64,000 nt of DNA from AP-15 sp963833745 (GTDB lineage: Bacteria > Pseudomonadota > Alphaproteobacteria > ATCC43930 > CGMCC-115725). This document shows, in pieces, positions 62,207 through 64,000 of this stretch (its first letter is position 1; every line of letters starts with the position of its first letter). The notes beneath the pieces are model-generated. The model was not told the DNA's origin and searched no databases. It saw nothing but the letters and a program-made list of their open reading frames with translations. The position numbers and the translations under genes were made by a program. The DNA is taken from NCBI GenBank assembly GCA_963833745.1, contig CAWHZD010000004.1:1457386-1521385 (forward strand), read 5' to 3'.

Positions 62207-63118
62207 GCCGAGGTCGACCTGCAACTGCTCGATCGTCGCGTAGATCCGCTTGCGAAAGGCGATGCGGTAGAACTCATCGAGCACAGTCTTATGAAAGCGC
62301 TCGCAAATTCCGTTCGTTTGCGGGCTGCGTGCCTTGGTGCGGGTGTGGTCGATGTCCTCAATCGCCAGGTACAGCTCGTATTCGTGGTGCTCGGGGTTGC
62401 CGCAATACTCGGTGCCGCGATCGATCAGCACCCGGCAGAGCGGGATCTCGTGCTCGTCAAAGAACGGGATCACCCGGTCGTTCAACAGCTCGGCCGCGGT
62501 GATCGGGGTCTTGCGGTCGTAGAGCTTGCCGAACGCCACCTTGGCATAGGTGTCGATGAAGGTCTGCTGGTAAACCCGGCCGACGCCCTTCAGCGTGCCG
62601 ACGTAGAAAGTATCCTGGGCGCCGCAATAGCCGGGGCATTCGCTGTCGAATTCGCCGTGGGTTTCCTTCTCGGCCTTGGCCTTCTCCAGCGCTGTGACCT
62701 GTGCTTCGGTGAGCACCAGCCCCTCTTGCGCCATCTTGGCCTCAAGCGCCTTGAGTTGTTTCTTGATGTTCTCGAGGTCATGGCGCTGCCAGACGCCGCG
62801 CACGCCAAAGGCCGAGATCGACTGGCCGCGCTTCTTGAGCTCGTTCGATACCCGCAGCTGCCCCCAGCTCGGCTGCTCGATCGCCAACTCGATGACCGCT
62901 GCCTCGATCGCCGAATCCACCCGGTTGGCGAGGATCGGCTTTGCGCGACTGATCTCCTGCAGCGCCAGTTCGCCGCCTTTATCGTAGAGCTCCTTGAACC
63001 GGTAAAAGCTGTCGCGGCTATAACCCATCATCTTGCACGCCTGGCTCACGTTGCCGAGCTGCTTGGCCAGTTCCAACAGGCCGACCTTGGCCCGGATCAC
63101 CTTCTGTGCTTGCGTCAT
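62093..63118 (-). CDS. Chimeric IS481-family transposase
   Basis: A 341-residue frame. Residues 1-303 are IS481-like: an N-terminal helix-turn-helix (VSQACKMMGYSRDSFYRFKELYDKGGE) and an integrase core (PGYCGAQDTFYVGTLKGVGRVYQQTFIDTYAKVAFGKLYD, RVLIDRGTEYCGNPEHHEYE, KARSPQTNGICERFHKTVLDEFYRIAFRKRIYATIEQLQ). The expected ending (EYN..RPHQGR.C.GKTP) is replaced in frame by LRKMRHRGRLKVDWQFTLAMAAYDLVRLPKLLA from an IS5-like transposase. The DDE residues lie before the junction. Activity is uncertain. Confidence 0.85.
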   Translation of the reverse strand: MTQAQKVIRAKVGLLELAKQLGNVSQACKMMGYSRDSFYRFKELYDKGGELALQEISRAKPILANRVDSAIEAAVIELAIEQPSWGQLRVSNELKKRGQSISAFGVRGVWQRHDLENIKKQLKALEAKMAQEGLVLTEAQVTALEKAKAEKETHGEFDSECPGYCGAQDTFYVGTLKGVGRVYQQTFIDTYAKVAFGKLYDRKTPITAAELLNDRVIPFFDEHEIPLCRVLIDRGTEYCGNPEHHEYELYLAIEDIDHTRTKARSPQTNGICERFHKTVLDEFYRIAFRKRIYATIEQLQVDLGLRKMRHRGRLKVDWQFTLAMAAYDLVRLPKLLAQDVQ

Positions 63119-63198
63119 CGGGGGTCCGCACTTCGCGCCAAGCGGGGGAGTCCCCCAGCTTGATCTTTCCCACCGATCTCCCGCAACCGTCAGATTAA

Positions 63199-64000
63199 GT
63201 CGCTACCTTTACAGAGAAGATCACCCAGCCGCCGGCCCCGTTTCACGTCATCCCGCGCGGTCACGTCGGGCCGAGCCTGCTGGCGATGATCCTTCATGCC
63301 AAGTTCGGCGAGCATCAACCGCTCAACCGGCAGAGCGAAACCTATGCTCGCGAGGGCGTCGCGCTTGACGTCTCGACGCTGGCCGATCATGTCGGCGCCG
63401 GCACCGTCGCCCTGAGCCCGCTGCACGAGCTGATCCGCCGCTACGTGTTCGGCGCCCAACGCATCCATGGCGACGACACCACGGTGCCGGTGCTGGCCAA
63501 GGGGAAGACGATCACCGGCCGACTATGGACGTATGTGCGCGACGATCGGCCGTTCGCCGGACCTGACCCGCCAGCGGCGGTATTCTTTTACTCGCGCAAT
63601 CGCGGCGGCGAACACCCCGCCCGACATCTCGCCGGCTACGCCGGGATCCTGCAGGCCGATGCTTATGCCGGGTTCGGCGACCTCTACGATGGAAAGCGCA
63701 AACCGGGCCCGATCACCGAGGCGGCGTGCTGGAGCCATGGCCGGCGCCACTTCTTCGAGCTGGCCGATCTGCGCAAGGCGCCGCTGGCGATCGAGGCAGT
63801 CCGCAGCATCGACGCGATCTTCGCCATCGAGCGCAGGATCAACGGCTTGCCGGTCGGCGACCGTCTGGCGGCTCGCCAGCGTGACAGCAAGCCGCTGGTC
63901 GCCGAGCTGGAAACATGGATGCGGACCGAACGCGCCCGGCTGTCGCGCCACGCCGAGACCGCCAGGGCGATCGATTACATGCTGACGCGCTGGCCAGCCT
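63199..64000 (+). pseudogene. IS66 transposase TnpC, partial (runs off the window)
   Basis: The frame is open from 63199 without a start codon: EKITQPPAPFHVIPRGHVGPSLLAMIL, RQSETYAREGVALDVSTLADHVG, IHGDDTTVPVLAKGKT, LQADAYAGFGDLYDGKRKPGPITEAACWSHGRRHFFELA. It is a different TnpC type from that at 29250-30875. The N-terminal part is missing at the IS481 border; the 3' end lies beyond the window. Confidence 0.88.

Noticed and set aside
1..64000. CRISPR array
   Set aside because: No regularly spaced direct repeats with unique spacers were seen; the repeats found are inverted, IS-related or transposase-binding-like.

Overview
The window is GC-rich, densely coding DNA whose gene families (Tn552/ExeA-type transposons, DUF2934, DUF3309, IS1634, IS66, DUF5372 plus serine recombinase, ECF sigma) point to an alphaproteobacterium, probably Rhizobiales- or Rhodospirillales-like. 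That placement is an inference. Roughly half of the window is ordinary chromosome. The rest is a mosaic of nested, truncated and frameshifted insertion sequences.

Layout. (1) 1-3.8 kb: 3' part of selB, the selenocysteine tRNA gene selC, a catalase-like protein and a vapBC-type toxin-antitoxin pair with a frameshifted toxin. (2) 3.8-10 kb: a small-molecule catabolism cluster with an esterase, an LLM-class flavin monooxygenase, an alpha/beta hydrolase translationally coupled to a cupin, and a divergent xanthine dehydrogenase-family molybdopterin subunit. (3) 10.5-11.2 kb: a compact colicin-E3-type ribonuclease domain with a candidate immunity partner 1 nt downstream. (4) 12-17.2 kb: left part of an integrative element, with a tRNA-Lys(CTT) 3' fragment as attachment site, tyrosine integrase, AlpA-like excisionase and hypotheticals, interrupted by a truncated IS256 element. 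(5) 17.2-27.3 kb: an IS pile-up in which IS1634 sits in an IS21 istA that also carries two 23-nt palindromic insertions, next to a truncated IS5; a second IS21 has its istB split by a serine-recombinase element flanked by 10-bp repeats. A channel-like membrane gene and a secreted-protein gene survive between them. (6) 27.3-49.5 kb: a stress and storage-carbohydrate region with DUF3309, a ferritin-like protein, an intact IS66 with 8-bp target duplication, glycogen debranching enzyme, treZ (frameshift), ECF sigma factor, DUF2934, a hybrid histidine kinase, a MetE-like protein, glgX (in-frame TGA), SemiSWEET, CsbD, an AI-2E transporter, a PepSY-like protein, a YflT-like protein, DUF2252 and an adenylate cyclase (frameshift). 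(7) 49.7-64 kb: a second IS graveyard (IS1634, IS1380 twice, IS6, IS5, IS1595, a resolvase/DDE transposase/ATPase transposon, a chimeric IS481 and a partial IS66), with degenerate DNA at 59.4-62 kb.

How it fits together. The region-6 genes look like a desiccation and general-stress set: trehalose and glycogen metabolism, CsbD and YflT stress proteins, and an ECF sigma factor. Several of its metabolic genes carry single-base lesions. Either the cluster is decaying or the assembly has residual indels; the same type of lesion in vapC, istB, IS1380 and the DDE transposase means this must be settled before any gene is called dead. The most interesting points are the stand-alone E3-like ribonuclease module, the paired palindromic insertions in istA, the recombinase element in istB, the channel gene that seems to lack its pore, and a TGA codon in glgX followed by a SECIS-like hairpin in a genome that encodes SelB and tRNA-Sec.
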